From the NCBI GenBank assembly GCA_031363055.1, contig JANLTP010000257.1, positions 1-53,617 on the forward strand: a stretch of 53,617 nt of DNA. The letters run 5' to 3'. Below, piece after piece: positions 32,860-41,329 of this stretch. Both the position numbers and the translations under genes were made by a program. Origin of the DNA: JANLTP01 sp031363055. GTDB taxonomy: Bacteria; Pseudomonadota; Gammaproteobacteria; Burkholderiales; Burkholderiaceae_E. Numbering within the stretch: position 1 is the first letter of the stretch; each line of letters starts with the position of its first letter. A model generated the notes under the pieces. That model made no database searches. It was not told the DNA's origin and was given only the letters and a program-made list of their open reading frames with translations.

Positions 32860-34029
32860 TCAGGCCGATTCATAAAGTCGGGTCAACACAAACTCCCGAT
32901 GACCGAGTGCCTCGGCTGCGGTCAGCCGTCCGTTGGCGGTACGCATCATGCAATCAAGCAATTTGTCACCCGCCTGATCGAGCGTCAATTCGCGTTGCAG
33001 CAGTGCCGAGGTATCGACGTCGACATGTTCGCTCATGAGCCGAACGGTGCGCGGATTGGCGCAGATCTTGATCACCGGCAAGATCGGGTTACCGATGACA
33101 TTACCCTGGCCAGTTGGAAAGAAATGAACGGCGAACCCGGCCGCCGCGCACAAGGTCACCATCTCGGCCGCGGCGGATGATGAATCCATGAACCACAAAC
33201 CCTTGCCGGTCGGCTCTTCGGCCTTGTCGAGCACACCGTCAACGATGCACTCCTTGCCGATCTTCTGGATATTGCCCAGTGCTTTTTCTTCGATCGTCGT
33301 CAAGCCACCGGCGATGTTGCCCTTGGTCGGTTGCGACTCGGACAAATCGCTGGTCTTGTAACGATTGATGACGTCCTGGTAGCGATTGAACATGAACATG
33401 AATTGATCGCGCACCTTGTCGTTGCGACAGCGCGCCGCGACGATCTGTTCGCCACCGGTAATCTCGGTGGTCTCACCGAACACCAGGGTGTTGCCAGTTT
33501 TATACAGTTTGTCGAAGGCGTTACCGACCGTCGGGTTGGCGCCGCATCCTGAAGTCGTATCCGACTCACCGCACTTGGTAGACACCCACAGTTCACTGAC
33601 CGGACAGACCACACGATGAATCTCGCTGGCCTCTTGCAGCATTTCCTTGGCAGCCTTCGAGGCTTTGCGAATGGTCTCGTGATCACCAAAACCTTCGATG
33701 CCATAACCGACCACCGGCTTGCCCGTCTTGGCAATGCCCTCGACAACCTTCTGCGTCCAACCGCCCTCAATACCGATGACGACGACGGCGGCAACATTCG
33801 GATTGCTACCGGTGCCGATCAGCGTACGAAAATGCAGATCGAGGTCAGCGCCAAACTGCAAGCGACCATACGGATGCGGAATGGCCAAGGTGCCCTTGAT
33901 GTTATTGGCGACTGCCTCGGCAGCCGCGTTCGACAGATCGTCGACCGGCAGAATAATCACATGGTTGCGAACACCGACCCGACCGTTCTTGCGGCGGTAG
34001 CCCCAAAACGTAGTTTTCTTTGAAATCAT
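32860..34029 (-). CDS. UxaA/SuyB-type lyase, large subunit
   Basis: This 389-residue hydro-lyase-like subunit of the altronate dehydratase/(2R)-sulfolactate sulfo-lyase superfamily begins with WGYRRKNGRVGVRNHVIILP VDDLSNAA and carries VSTKCGESDTTSGCGANPTV, FGETTEITGGEQ and the C-terminal STGQGN-like FPTGQGNVIGNPILPVIKIC, all metal/active-site parts of the family. The overall wording is closer to SuyB than to UxaA as I know them, but this cannot be settled without alignment. The separate small subunit just upstream matches the SuyA-SuyB arrangement. ATG 34029 is used; a TTG at 34065 would add 12 residues. Substrate unproven. Confidence 0.82.
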   Translation of the reverse strand: MISKKTTFWGYRRKNGRVGVRNHVIILPVDDLSNAAAEAVANNIKGTLAIPHPYGRLQFGADLDLHFRTLIGTGSNPNVAAVVVIGIEGGWTQKVVEGIAKTGKPVVGYGIEGFGDHETIRKASKAAKEMLQEASEIHRVVCPVSELWVSTKCGESDTTSGCGANPTVGNAFDKLYKTGNTLVFGETTEITGGEQIVAARCRNDKVRDQFMFMFNRYQDVINRYKTSDLSESQPTKGNIAGGLTTIEEKALGNIQKIGKECIVDGVLDKAEEPTGKGLWFMDSSSAAAEMVTLCAAAGFAVHFFPTGQGNVIGNPILPVIKICANPRTVRLMSEHVDVDTSALLQRELTLDQAGDKLLDCMMRTANGRLTAAEALGHREFVLTRLYESA

Positions 34030-34058
34030 GTTTGTCTCTGTTGTTGTGACTGTGTGAT

Positions 34059-34340
34059 TTACCAACGCTTGGTCTTGATATTGTGAACATGCGCATGCTC
34101 ACCGGTCTTGATCGGCGCGACTACCTTGCCCATGTCGATGCCGTATTTGATGACCGTATCGCCGACCTTCATGTTCGCCAGCGCCACCTTGTGACCTATG
34201 GGAATATCTTGCCGCGCCTTGATCTCGATGAACTTGTCCTCGTCCATGATCCAGCCCTTCAGCTTCATGCCGGCGTTCACCCCTTCAACCACCACCACCG
34301 CCACAGTATCCTGGGCGTCGTGCAGTACAAAATGAATCAT
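34059..34340 (-). CDS. UxaA/SuyA-type lyase, small (SAF-domain) subunit
   Basis: This 93-residue SAF-domain protein has VVVVEGVNAGMKLKGWIMDE in the first half, DIPIGHKVALANMKVGDTVI and IKYGIDMGKVVAPIKTGEHA, then ends HVHNIKTKRW. Split small subunits like this partner with large UxaA-like chains in sulfolactate sulfo-lyase and some aldarate dehydratases. It is the first gene of the ten-gene minus-strand operon. GAGGAG five bases before the ATG is a strong ribosome site. Divergent from the GntR regulator over 125 bp. Confidence 0.85.
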   Translation of the reverse strand: MIHFVLHDAQDTVAVVVVEGVNAGMKLKGWIMDEDKFIEIKARQDIPIGHKVALANMKVGDTVIKYGIDMGKVVAPIKTGEHAHVHNIKTKRW

Positions 34341-34392
34341 TGCTCCTCCTCGTTTTTCGTCCGATTGCAGATTAGGTCAGGCTCCAATGAAT

Positions 34393-34406
34393 GTCAATTA
34401 GATGAC
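34393..34406. promoter_or_regulatory. Candidate GntR operator between the lyase operon and its regulator
   Basis: GTCA-ATTAGA-TGAC is an inverted repeat in the middle of the divergent intergenic region. Spacing and half-site are only loosely like GntR/HutC sites, so this is a suggestion. Confidence 0.3.
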
Positions 34407-34465
34407 TTGAATGACTGGTGATTGCCGGCTTTTTCGCTGTCTGGTTTCTGGGGTCTAATCCAGTC

Positions 34466-35191
34466 ATGCAATCCCTGCCTCGTTATCAGCAAATTCGCGC
34501 CGAATTGCTGCGCCTCCTGGCCAGCCAACATTGGACCGTCGGCCAGGCGATCGACCCCGAACATGCACTGGCCGCACGCTTTGGCGTGGCGATTGGCACC
34601 TTGCGTCGCGCCGTCGATGATCTGGTCACCGAGGGTCTGTTGTTGCGCCGCCAGGGCATGGGCACCTTTGTGAATCGTCATTCGCGCGATCGCCTGCTGT
34701 TCTACTTTTTTCACCTGGCTCCGGTGGACGGCGCCAAATCGCATCCCGAGGTCAGGCTGCTGTCTTTTCAACGCGATCGTGCCCGCCCGGAAGAAGCCGA
34801 GCGACTGGCCATCCCGGAGCGGGCGCCGGTCATTCGACTGCGAAACGCACTGGCCATCGAGGGCCGGGTCGCCGCTATCGATGACATCACGATTGCAAGC
34901 GAGCGTTTTCGTGGCCTGACCGAAGCGATCGTTCGCAATCGCAACTCGACGGTGTACGATCTCTATCAGGAGTATCGGCAGTCGGTAGCCCGCGCCAGCG
35001 AGCGCCTGCGCGCCAGCGCCGCCAGCCGCGACATTGCCGCCCTGCTCGGCATCGATGCCGGCACACCGATTCTCGATATTCGACGACTGGCGCTGGGCCT
35101 GCACGGCGACCCGATCGAATGGCGTATCTCGCATGTCCAAACGCGTGACTTCGAATATTTGAATGAACTGGTTCGGGCGAACTCGGCCTGA
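34466..35191 (+). CDS. GntR family regulator, HutC/UTRA subfamily
   Basis: This 241-residue protein has the N-terminal winged helix RYQQIRAELLRLLASQHWTV through ALAARFGVAIGTLRRAVDDL to RRQGMGTFVNRH (residues 6-75), then a UTRA ligand domain (PVIRLRNALAIEGRVAAIDD, YDLYQEYRQSVARASERLRA). UTRA regulators respond to small metabolites. Divergent from the lyase/fumarase operon and 73 bp from the Rieske gene, it most likely senses the operon's substrate or intermediate. ATG 34466 leaves a normal lead; a GTG/ATG upstream would add 16 unrelated residues. Confidence 0.9.
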   Translation: MQSLPRYQQIRAELLRLLASQHWTVGQAIDPEHALAARFGVAIGTLRRAVDDLVTEGLLLRRQGMGTFVNRHSRDRLLFYFFHLAPVDGAKSHPEVRLLSFQRDRARPEEAERLAIPERAPVIRLRNALAIEGRVAAIDDITIASERFRGLTEAIVRNRNSTVYDLYQEYRQSVARASERLRASAASRDIAALLGIDAGTPILDIRRLALGLHGDPIEWRISHVQTRDFEYLNELVRANSA

Positions 35192-35264
35192 ATGTAGTCG
35201 CCCGAGCGGTCTGGTATCACTTCTAGTGTAATGTTGCACTGACCCCTTACTGGAGTTCGCCAAT

Positions 35265-36458
35265 ATGACACCCTCTACTGCACTCTCGGGCGAGTTACTG
35301 AACCGGCTTCCGCCGACCTTAAGTGATTTGGTTGCGCGCCTAGACCTCTGCCGCCAGCAAGGGTCGGGCGAACTGGGCCCTGGCACCGCGCGCGTTCCGG
35401 TCAGTCATTATTTCGATGCGACACGCTGGCAAGGCGAGCAAGACTCGCTGTTCGGTGAGCTGCCTATCGTCGCTGCTCATTCCGATGAACTGCCCGCAGG
35501 CTCGACACAGGCGTTTGATGCGTTGAATGTGCCAATCGTTTTGACTCGGGAACGCGACGGATCGGCACGTGCTTTTCTGAATGTCTGCCGCCATCGCGGC
35601 ATGACCCTGGTCAGAGCAGCGACGCCCAATCTGAGCAAGCCTGCGACATCGCTGGTCTGTCCCTATCACGGCTGGACTTATGCGCTCGACGGTCAGTTGA
35701 GGGCGCGACTGCATGCCGACGCGTTCGAAGGGCTGGACCCAGCCAACTTGAACCTGGTCGAGTTGCCGTGCGACGAAGCGGCGGGCCTGATTTTTGTCAA
35801 ACGAAAGCCCGGCGCCTCGTTTTGTGCGACCGAATATTTAGCCGGACTTGCGCCCGAGCTGGACTGGATGGGGCTGGCCGACCTGAAACTGTTTCGCAAG
35901 GTCGACTACGTTCGACAAGCGAACTGGAAACTGACGGCGGATGCATTTCTCGAGGTTTATCATCTGCGCGTCTTGCATCGCAACACCATCTACCCGTTTT
36001 TCGCCGACAGCGTCACCGCCAACGCCTGGAACGGGCCACACCCGACCCTGCTGGTCGGCCGGCGCAGCATGCTCGAGGCCTTCGAAGTGCCAGCCAACGT
36101 GGCCGAGCTGTGTCGGCTGTCAACGCCGACTCAACTGATTTTTCCGAATACGTTTTTAATCTGGCACCCTGACTATGTGAGTCTGATCGGCATGTTCTCG
36201 CCGGCCCCCGAGCAGGTACGCTGGATTCACACCATGATGATTCCCACCGCCAAATCCGGCGCCGACTGGACGCCGCATTGGGAAAAGACCTTCGAGTTGA
36301 TCGAGAAGACGGTGTTTCAGCGCGAGGATATTGCAGCGGCCGAAGCGATTCAGACCGGTCTGAAATCCGGCGCCAATACGCATTTGCAAATGGGTAAACT
36401 CGAGTATCCGATGCGGGTGTTTCATGAAGAGATCGAGCGGCGCCTGGCGCCAACGTGA
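35265..36458 (+). CDS. Rieske non-haem iron oxygenase, alpha subunit
   Basis: This 397-residue oxygenase component has the Rieske [2Fe-2S] ligands Cys108, His110, Cys132, His135 (NVCRHRGM, VCPYHGWTYA). The catalytic Fe(II) is held by His233 and His238 in ADAFLEVYHLRVLH, with the bridging Asp226-type residue just before. The substrate class (aromatic, quaternary amine, other) cannot be told; the closest feel is the aromatic ring-hydroxylating alpha family. No reductase or beta subunit is adjacent. Its stop codon touches that of the convergent rlmI with no base between. Confidence 0.92.
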   Translation: MTPSTALSGELLNRLPPTLSDLVARLDLCRQQGSGELGPGTARVPVSHYFDATRWQGEQDSLFGELPIVAAHSDELPAGSTQAFDALNVPIVLTRERDGSARAFLNVCRHRGMTLVRAATPNLSKPATSLVCPYHGWTYALDGQLRARLHADAFEGLDPANLNLVELPCDEAAGLIFVKRKPGASFCATEYLAGLAPELDWMGLADLKLFRKVDYVRQANWKLTADAFLEVYHLRVLHRNTIYPFFADSVTANAWNGPHPTLLVGRRSMLEAFEVPANVAELCRLSTPTQLIFPNTFLIWHPDYVSLIGMFSPAPEQVRWIHTMMIPTAKSGADWTPHWEKTFELIEKTVFQREDIAAAEAIQTGLKSGANTHLQMGKLEYPMRVFHEEIERRLAPT

Positions 36459-37862
36459 CTAAACCCGCGCCAGCAGCAATCCCTTCAGATACTCACCCTC
36501 GGGATGCGTCATCAGCATCGGATGATCGACACCAGCGCCCAGGCGCTCGATCAATTGAGCATCAACCTCAGCATCGATCACCGCTCCAGCGACGATCTTC
36601 TGAAACAGATCAACCGACACGGCGCCGGAACACGAGAACGTCAGCAACACGCCACCCGGCGCCAGCAGCTTGAGCGCTTTCATATTGATTTCTTTATAGG
36701 CACGGGCTGCACGGTCGAGGTGGTGCGCAGACGGCGCAAACTTCGGCGGATCGAGCACAATCAGATCGAACTGCCGGCCTTCGACGGCCAGCGACTTCAG
36801 TGCCTCGAAAACGTTGGCGTTGCGCCACTCACAGTGCTGATCGGCAATGCCGTTCAAGTGCTGATTGGCGCGCGCCTGTTGCAACGCCGGTTCACTCGAA
36901 TCGATCGATAACGCCGACACGGCGCCGTTGGCCAATGCCGCCAGCGTAAAGCCGCCGGTATAGCAGAAACAGTTCAATACGCGACGGCCCTGAGCGAGCG
37001 CGGCGACTCGTGCTCGGCTGTCACGCTGATCGATGTAGAAGCCGGTCTTGTGGCCGGTGACGATATCGACCGCGTAATGAACACCGTCCTCAACAATCCG
37101 GATCGGCATCTCAGGCGCAGCACCAACCAGCGCGCCCTCGCGGCTCGGCAATCCCTCGCGCTCGCGGGCGGCCGCGTCGGAACGCTCGTAGACGAGTCGG
37201 CAATCGGTAAATTTTTGCAGCGCGGCGACGATCGTGTCGCGCCAGAACTCTACCCCCGAGGAAAAGAATTGCACCACCAGTTGATCGGCATAACGATCGA
37301 CCACCAGGCCTGGCAATTGATCGGCCTCGCCGAAAACAAGGCGAATCGCATTGGTTCGCAGGGCCAGGGTCGCACGATGCTTGAGCGCCTGTTCAATCCG
37401 ATCCGAGATCATCCGGGCGTCTGGACGTTGATCTTCGGCGTAGGACCAGGCGCGTGCTTGAATCGCCGAATTCGGACTGTAGGCTGCCCAAGCCAGGAAC
37501 GTGCCGTCGGCAGCGTGAACGGCCAGCGTGTCGCCGCTGGCGACCGAACCCTCCAATTGAGCGACCGCACCGGCGTAGATCCACGGGTGACGACGATGCA
37601 GGGATTTTTCTTTACCCGCTTTCAGAACCAGTCGCGCAATTGCGGTGGCACCCTGCGCGCTCAGCAGTGGCGATGACGGTGGCGGTGGCAGCGGGGCCAA
37701 CTTGTCGCGCGTCCTTTGACGCTCCTGACTCACATTCGGAGGGCTCTTGGGCGTTGTCTTGGGCGAACTCTTGGGCGCGCCCTTGGCTGCGTTCCTGGGC
37801 CAGGCCGCATGAGCCTGCGTCGCTTTCCGGGCCTGCTTTTTCAAGCTAGCCACCCGAAACAT
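36459..37862 (-). CDS. rlmI: Class I rRNA methyltransferase, RlmI-like (23S rRNA m5C1962)
   Basis: This 467-residue SAM-dependent enzyme has a PUA domain (LVLKAGKEKSLHRRHPWIYA) around residue 78, an EEHEE domain and a Rossmann methyltransferase with RVLNCFCYTGGFTLAALANG, then DLIVLDPPKFAPS and LLTFSCSGAVSVDLF. Usual RlmI is about 396 residues; the excess is an N-terminal Lys/Pro/Ala-rich tail (KGAPKSSPKTTPKSPP) encoded by a 12-bp repeat. The ATG at 37862 lies 17 bp inside the end of xerC, so it is coupled to it. A start after the tail would be closer to the normal length. Confidence 0.88.
   Translation of the reverse strand: MFRVASLKKQARKATQAHAAWPRNAAKGAPKSSPKTTPKSPPNVSQERQRTRDKLAPLPPPPSSPLLSAQGATAIARLVLKAGKEKSLHRRHPWIYAGAVAQLEGSVASGDTLAVHAADGTFLAWAAYSPNSAIQARAWSYAEDQRPDARMISDRIEQALKHRATLALRTNAIRLVFGEADQLPGLVVDRYADQLVVQFFSSGVEFWRDTIVAALQKFTDCRLVYERSDAAAREREGLPSREGALVGAAPEMPIRIVEDGVHYAVDIVTGHKTGFYIDQRDSRARVAALAQGRRVLNCFCYTGGFTLAALANGAVSALSIDSSEPALQQARANQHLNGIADQHCEWRNANVFEALKSLAVEGRQFDLIVLDPPKFAPSAHHLDRAARAYKEINMKALKLLAPGGVLLTFSCSGAVSVDLFQKIVAGAVIDAEVDAQLIERLGAGVDHPMLMTHPEGEYLKGLLLARV
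37742..37777 (-). repeat. 12-bp tandem repeat, three copies, in the rlmI N-terminal tail
   Basis: Read on the plus strand GGCTCTTGGGCG (37742), TTGTCTTGGGCG (37754) and AACTCTTGGGCG (37766), with a fourth diverged copy after. In frame they give the PK-rich tail of RlmI. Confidence 0.85.
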
Positions 37863-38913
37863 CGCGCCGCTTGGCGCGCGGATGAGTCACGTCATAAACG
37901 GCGGCCAATCGTTGAAAGTCGAGCGCGGTGTACACCTGTGTCGTGGCGATACTGGCGTGACCGAGCATTTCCTGGACGCCCCGAAGATCGCCACTGGATT
38001 GCAGCACGTGACTCGCGAATGAATGCCGTAACACATGCGGATGCAGACGGGTCGGCATGCCTTGCCGAATGGCGCGGCGCTTGACCAGTTCCTGGACGCT
38101 GCGATTAGCCAGGCGCAGGCCGCGAACGCTCAGGAACAAGGCATGAATGTCGGCGTGCGGATGCAATACGCTCCAGCGCTGCCGCTCGACCAACCAGAGT
38201 TGGAGTGCCTGCGCGGCCTGGCCACCGATCGGCACGACCCGCCGTTTGCCGCCCTTGCCGAGCACATGAGCCTCTCGTTGCATGAGATCGATCCAACTGG
38301 CCGAACGATGCCCGGGCTGCTCGACGTATTGAAGATCAAGGCTGGTCAGTTCGGACAATCGCAAGCCCGAGGAGTAGAACAACTCGAGGATCGCCTGGTC
38401 GCGACTGCTGTTGAAGGGATCTTGCTGCGCCCCGGGGGCGGTGCCAATCGGCGCGACCGCATCGAGCAATTGCGACGTGGCATCGACCGAAATCGCCTTC
38501 GGCAGTCGCCGCGGTGCTTTCGGTGCACGCACACCGCGCGCCGGATTTTGCTGCGCCTGGCCGCGCAATACCAGCCAGTCAAACGCGCCGCGCCAGCACG
38601 ACAAGGTGCGCGCAATCGAACGCGGCGCCTTGTCTTCGCGTGAGCGGCGAGCCACCCAGCGACGCACATCATGTTCGGTCAACGCGCCCAAATCGCGGTC
38701 GGCGCGCAATGTTTCCAGCGCCAACAGGTCGAAGCGGTAATTCAACAAGGTCTGCGGCGAATAGGCGCGTTCGGTACGCAGATGGAGCAGATAACTTTCG
38801 ATCCACGCCGGCAAATCGGTGGCTGCAGCTACTGATGCGACAGCCGCCACAGCTGCCACTGCCGACGCGTTGGCCGCCGCAACCGATGAAACCGATGAAT
38901 CAGGCAGTGGCAC
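37846..38913 (-). CDS. xerC: Tyrosine recombinase XerC
   Basis: This 355-residue recombinase resolves chromosome dimers at dif with XerD. The N-terminal SAM-like DNA-binding domain begins near LPAWIESYLLHLRTERAYSP. Catalytic residues: Arg in SGLRLSELTSLD, Lys in LGKGGKRRVVP, His/Arg in HPHVLRHSFASHVLQ, GHASI and the nucleophile Tyr in TTQVYTALDF. The first 32 residues are an unusual Ala/Val/Ser low-complexity tail (VAAVAAVASVAAATD). The start is a GTG overlapping the DUF484 stop by 14 bases. Order xerC-DUF484-dapF is typical for betaproteobacteria. Confidence 0.95.
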   Translation of the reverse strand: MPLPDSSVSSVAAANASAVAAVAAVASVAAATDLPAWIESYLLHLRTERAYSPQTLLNYRFDLLALETLRADRDLGALTEHDVRRWVARRSREDKAPRSIARTLSCWRGAFDWLVLRGQAQQNPARGVRAPKAPRRLPKAISVDATSQLLDAVAPIGTAPGAQQDPFNSSRDQAILELFYSSGLRLSELTSLDLQYVEQPGHRSASWIDLMQREAHVLGKGGKRRVVPIGGQAAQALQLWLVERQRWSVLHPHADIHALFLSVRGLRLANRSVQELVKRRAIRQGMPTRLHPHVLRHSFASHVLQSSGDLRGVQEMLGHASIATTQVYTALDFQRLAAVYDVTHPRAKRRDVSGG

Positions 38914-39589
38914 TGATCAGCCGCGACAGACTGGCACTGGCGGTTTCAGCAATTCGCTCCAGAAATGCCGTACCCATGCCGGCGCGGAAGCGATCGACAT
39001 CGGCCGATCCCAACACCAGCAGTCCAAACGATTTCGGATCGATGCCCTTGCGCAAAGGTAAAAGGGCCAGCGAACGCGTATCAGCGCCGGCCGACGGCAA
39101 CCAGAGGCTGGCAGCCTGATTCTTGCTCTCGCCGCAATAAGGTCGTTGTAATGCATGTGTCTCTTCGATCAGGCCGTCGTCGGCCGGCGCAGCGCAGGGC
39201 AGTTCGCGAAATTCTTGCGCAACCCCCCACAGCCGCAGCGCCACTTGCGGCACTGAAAATATCTCGCTCATGCCGTGCTCTACCAGCTCAGGCAACTTGG
39301 CGTCATCGCGTTGCAGCAGCAACTGGCGAGTCCAGCGCTGCATTTTTTCGACGATCGCATCGTTTTCCTGACCATTTCTCATCAGGTCAGCCAGCTTCAT
39401 TTCCAACGCGCGGTTCTTTTCCCGCAGCACCTCGAGTTGCCGTTCGTGCAGCGAAATTGCGCGCCCCGAATGGGCGGCCGGAATGTTGATCTTGGCGAGC
39501 ACGGCACCGAAGTCGACGAAGAACTCCGGATGTTTGCTCAAGTAGTCTGCCACGGCTTGCGCCTGTTCAAGTTCGCTCTGGGCGCTCAT
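38900..39589 (-). CDS. DUF484 family protein
   Basis: This 229-residue cytoplasmic protein of unknown function consistently stands between dapF and xerC. It has an N-terminal helix QAVADYLSKHPEFFVDFGAV, a coiled-coil segment LHERQLEVLREKNRALEMKL (residues 52-75), and a GAF-like C-terminal half. ATG 39589 sits one base after the dapF stop, so the pair is coupled. A regulatory role is suspected in the family but not shown. Confidence 0.92.
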   Translation of the reverse strand: MSAQSELEQAQAVADYLSKHPEFFVDFGAVLAKINIPAAHSGRAISLHERQLEVLREKNRALEMKLADLMRNGQENDAIVEKMQRWTRQLLLQRDDAKLPELVEHGMSEIFSVPQVALRLWGVAQEFRELPCAAPADDGLIEETHALQRPYCGESKNQAASLWLPSAGADTRSLALLPLRKGIDPKSFGLLVLGSADVDRFRAGMGTAFLERIAETASASLSRLISATA

Positions 39590-39590
39590 T

Positions 39591-40436
39591 TCAAATCTCG
39601 ATTTCACCGGTAAATACAGACTCGGCCGGCCCGGTCATCGAGACCGATCCGCCTTGCCAATCGATGGTCAGTCGGCCACCTCGCGTTACAACATCGACCG
39701 GGCCCTGCAACAGTTTGCGGCGGATTCCGGTTACCACCGCAGCGCAGGCACCCGAGCCGCAGGCCAGGGTTTCGCCAGCACCGCGCTCGAACACTCTCAA
39801 ACGTATTTCATGCGGATTGACGATCTGCATGAAGCCGATATTTGCGCGTTTCGGAAACGCTGGGTGGCGCTCCAGGATCGGACCATCCTGCATCACTAGT
39901 GCCTCCGCAACATCGGCGACGGTTTGCACGGCATGCGGATTGCCCATCGAGAGCACCGATAACTTCCATTGCCGTCCGTTCAGCGGCAGCGTCCAGACCC
40001 GGTCATCACCGATCGTCGCGTGGGCCAGCCAGGTCGAATCAAACGGAATGTTCGGCAAATCGAAGATCGGTGCGCCCATGTCGACCGTGATACGACCATC
40101 GTCGGCCATGCTGGGTTCGATCACGCCGTTCATTGTTTGCACGCGCAGCGAACGCTTGTCGGTCAATCCCTGATCACGCACGAAGCGAACGAAACAACGC
40201 GCACCGTTGCCGCACTGCTCGACCTCGGCGCCGTCGGCGTTAAATATTCGATACCGGAAGTCGATATCAGCCTGATGCGAAGGCTCAACCACGAGAATCT
40301 GGTCAGCGCCAACACCAAAGTGCCGGTCGGCCAGCTTGCGCCACTGTTGTGTGCTGAAGTCAACCTTCTGGCGCACGGCGTCGATCACGACAAAGTCGTT
40401 GCCGGCACCCTGCATCTTGCTGAATTTCAGTCTCAT
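39591..40436 (-). CDS. dapF: Diaminopimelate epimerase
   Basis: This enzyme interconverts LL- and meso-diaminopimelate for lysine and peptidoglycan synthesis. The 281-residue protein has two catalytic Cys: CGNGARCFVRFV (about residue 76) and ETLACGSGACAAVV (about 221). It starts MRLKFSKMQGAGNDFVVID as is normal; the ATG at 40436 was chosen over upstream codons for that reason. It follows the acyltransferase gene after 17 bp. Confidence 0.97.
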   Translation of the reverse strand: MRLKFSKMQGAGNDFVVIDAVRQKVDFSTQQWRKLADRHFGVGADQILVVEPSHQADIDFRYRIFNADGAEVEQCGNGARCFVRFVRDQGLTDKRSLRVQTMNGVIEPSMADDGRITVDMGAPIFDLPNIPFDSTWLAHATIGDDRVWTLPLNGRQWKLSVLSMGNPHAVQTVADVAEALVMQDGPILERHPAFPKRANIGFMQIVNPHEIRLRVFERGAGETLACGSGACAAVVTGIRRKLLQGPVDVVTRGGRLTIDWQGGSVSMTGPAESVFTGEIEI

Positions 40437-40453
40437 GCCGCGATTATCGCTGA

Positions 40454-41329
40454 TCATGAATAGAGACTCGCCTGTCCAGGCGGCCGAGTCTTGAAGCGTT
40501 TGTGTGTCCATAAATATTGAGCCGGCATTTCCATCACTCGCTGCTCGATGAATACATTCATGTCACGGGCGGTTTGCTCGAGTGAGGCATCGGGGCTGGG
40601 CTGCCAGGGCGGAAAAAATTTGGCAATGTAGCCGGTACTGGTCATCGTCGTGACCAAGGGCAGGACTTGAGCGTTGGTGAGCCGCGCCAGACGCTCGACC
40701 GAGGTCACGGTGGCGGCCGTGACTCCGAAAAATGGCACGAACACGGCATCGCGCGGACCCAAATCCATATCGGGCAGAAAGTAAAAAGGCACCCCGGCGC
40801 GTAGCGCCCGAATCGCGCCGCGCAAGCCGTCATTGCGCAAAAACATTTTCGAACCCGGAAATCGCGTACGTCCCTGCGTCATCGCCCGGGTCAGCACCTT
40901 GCTTTTCTGATTGGCGTACATCGAAGCAAACGGCGACTCGAGTTGCAAGCGGATACCGCCGGCGTCAATCCCGCAGAAATGTGGTGCCAGCAAAATGACC
41001 GGCTGGCCGCGTAAGGCCTCGAACAACTCCAACCCTTCAAAGCTGACGAGGGAGCGGATTCGGCGTTCCGAGCCGAACCAGAATATGAAGCGCTCAAAAA
41101 AACTGCGCATAAAAAAGCGAAAATGTTGTTCCGCTATACGTCGGCGCGACGACTCGGAAAGTTCCGGCAAGCACAATCGCAGATTGGTCAAGGCAATGTT
41201 TCTGCGACGCCCGGCCAGCGACCAGGCGAGCGTGCCACTGAACTCACCGAGCGCCTTGACCATCCGGTAAGGGGCGCGCGCAATCCAGCTCAATAACCAG
41301 ACACCAAACCGAATCAGCCACTCGGTCAA
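40454..41329 (-). CDS. Lipid A biosynthesis acyltransferase (LpxL/HtrB family)
   Basis: This 291-residue inner membrane enzyme adds a secondary acyl chain to lipid A. The catalytic HX4D motif is HFCGID (about residue 115), with the later LPDMDLGPRDAVFVPFFGV and QYLWTHKRFKTRPPG typical of the family. An N-terminal amphipathic/transmembrane helix IRFGVWLLSWIARAPYRMVK is present. It starts with TTG overlapping the previous gene's stop (TTGA). Second of two tandem acyltransferases. Confidence 0.93.
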   Translation of the reverse strand: MTEWLIRFGVWLLSWIARAPYRMVKALGEFSGTLAWSLAGRRRNIALTNLRLCLPELSESSRRRIAEQHFRFFMRSFFERFIFWFGSERRIRSLVSFEGLELFEALRGQPVILLAPHFCGIDAGGIRLQLESPFASMYANQKSKVLTRAMTQGRTRFPGSKMFLRNDGLRGAIRALRAGVPFYFLPDMDLGPRDAVFVPFFGVTAATVTSVERLARLTNAQVLPLVTTMTSTGYIAKFFPPWQPSPDASLEQTARDMNVFIEQRVMEMPAQYLWTHKRFKTRPPGQASLYS

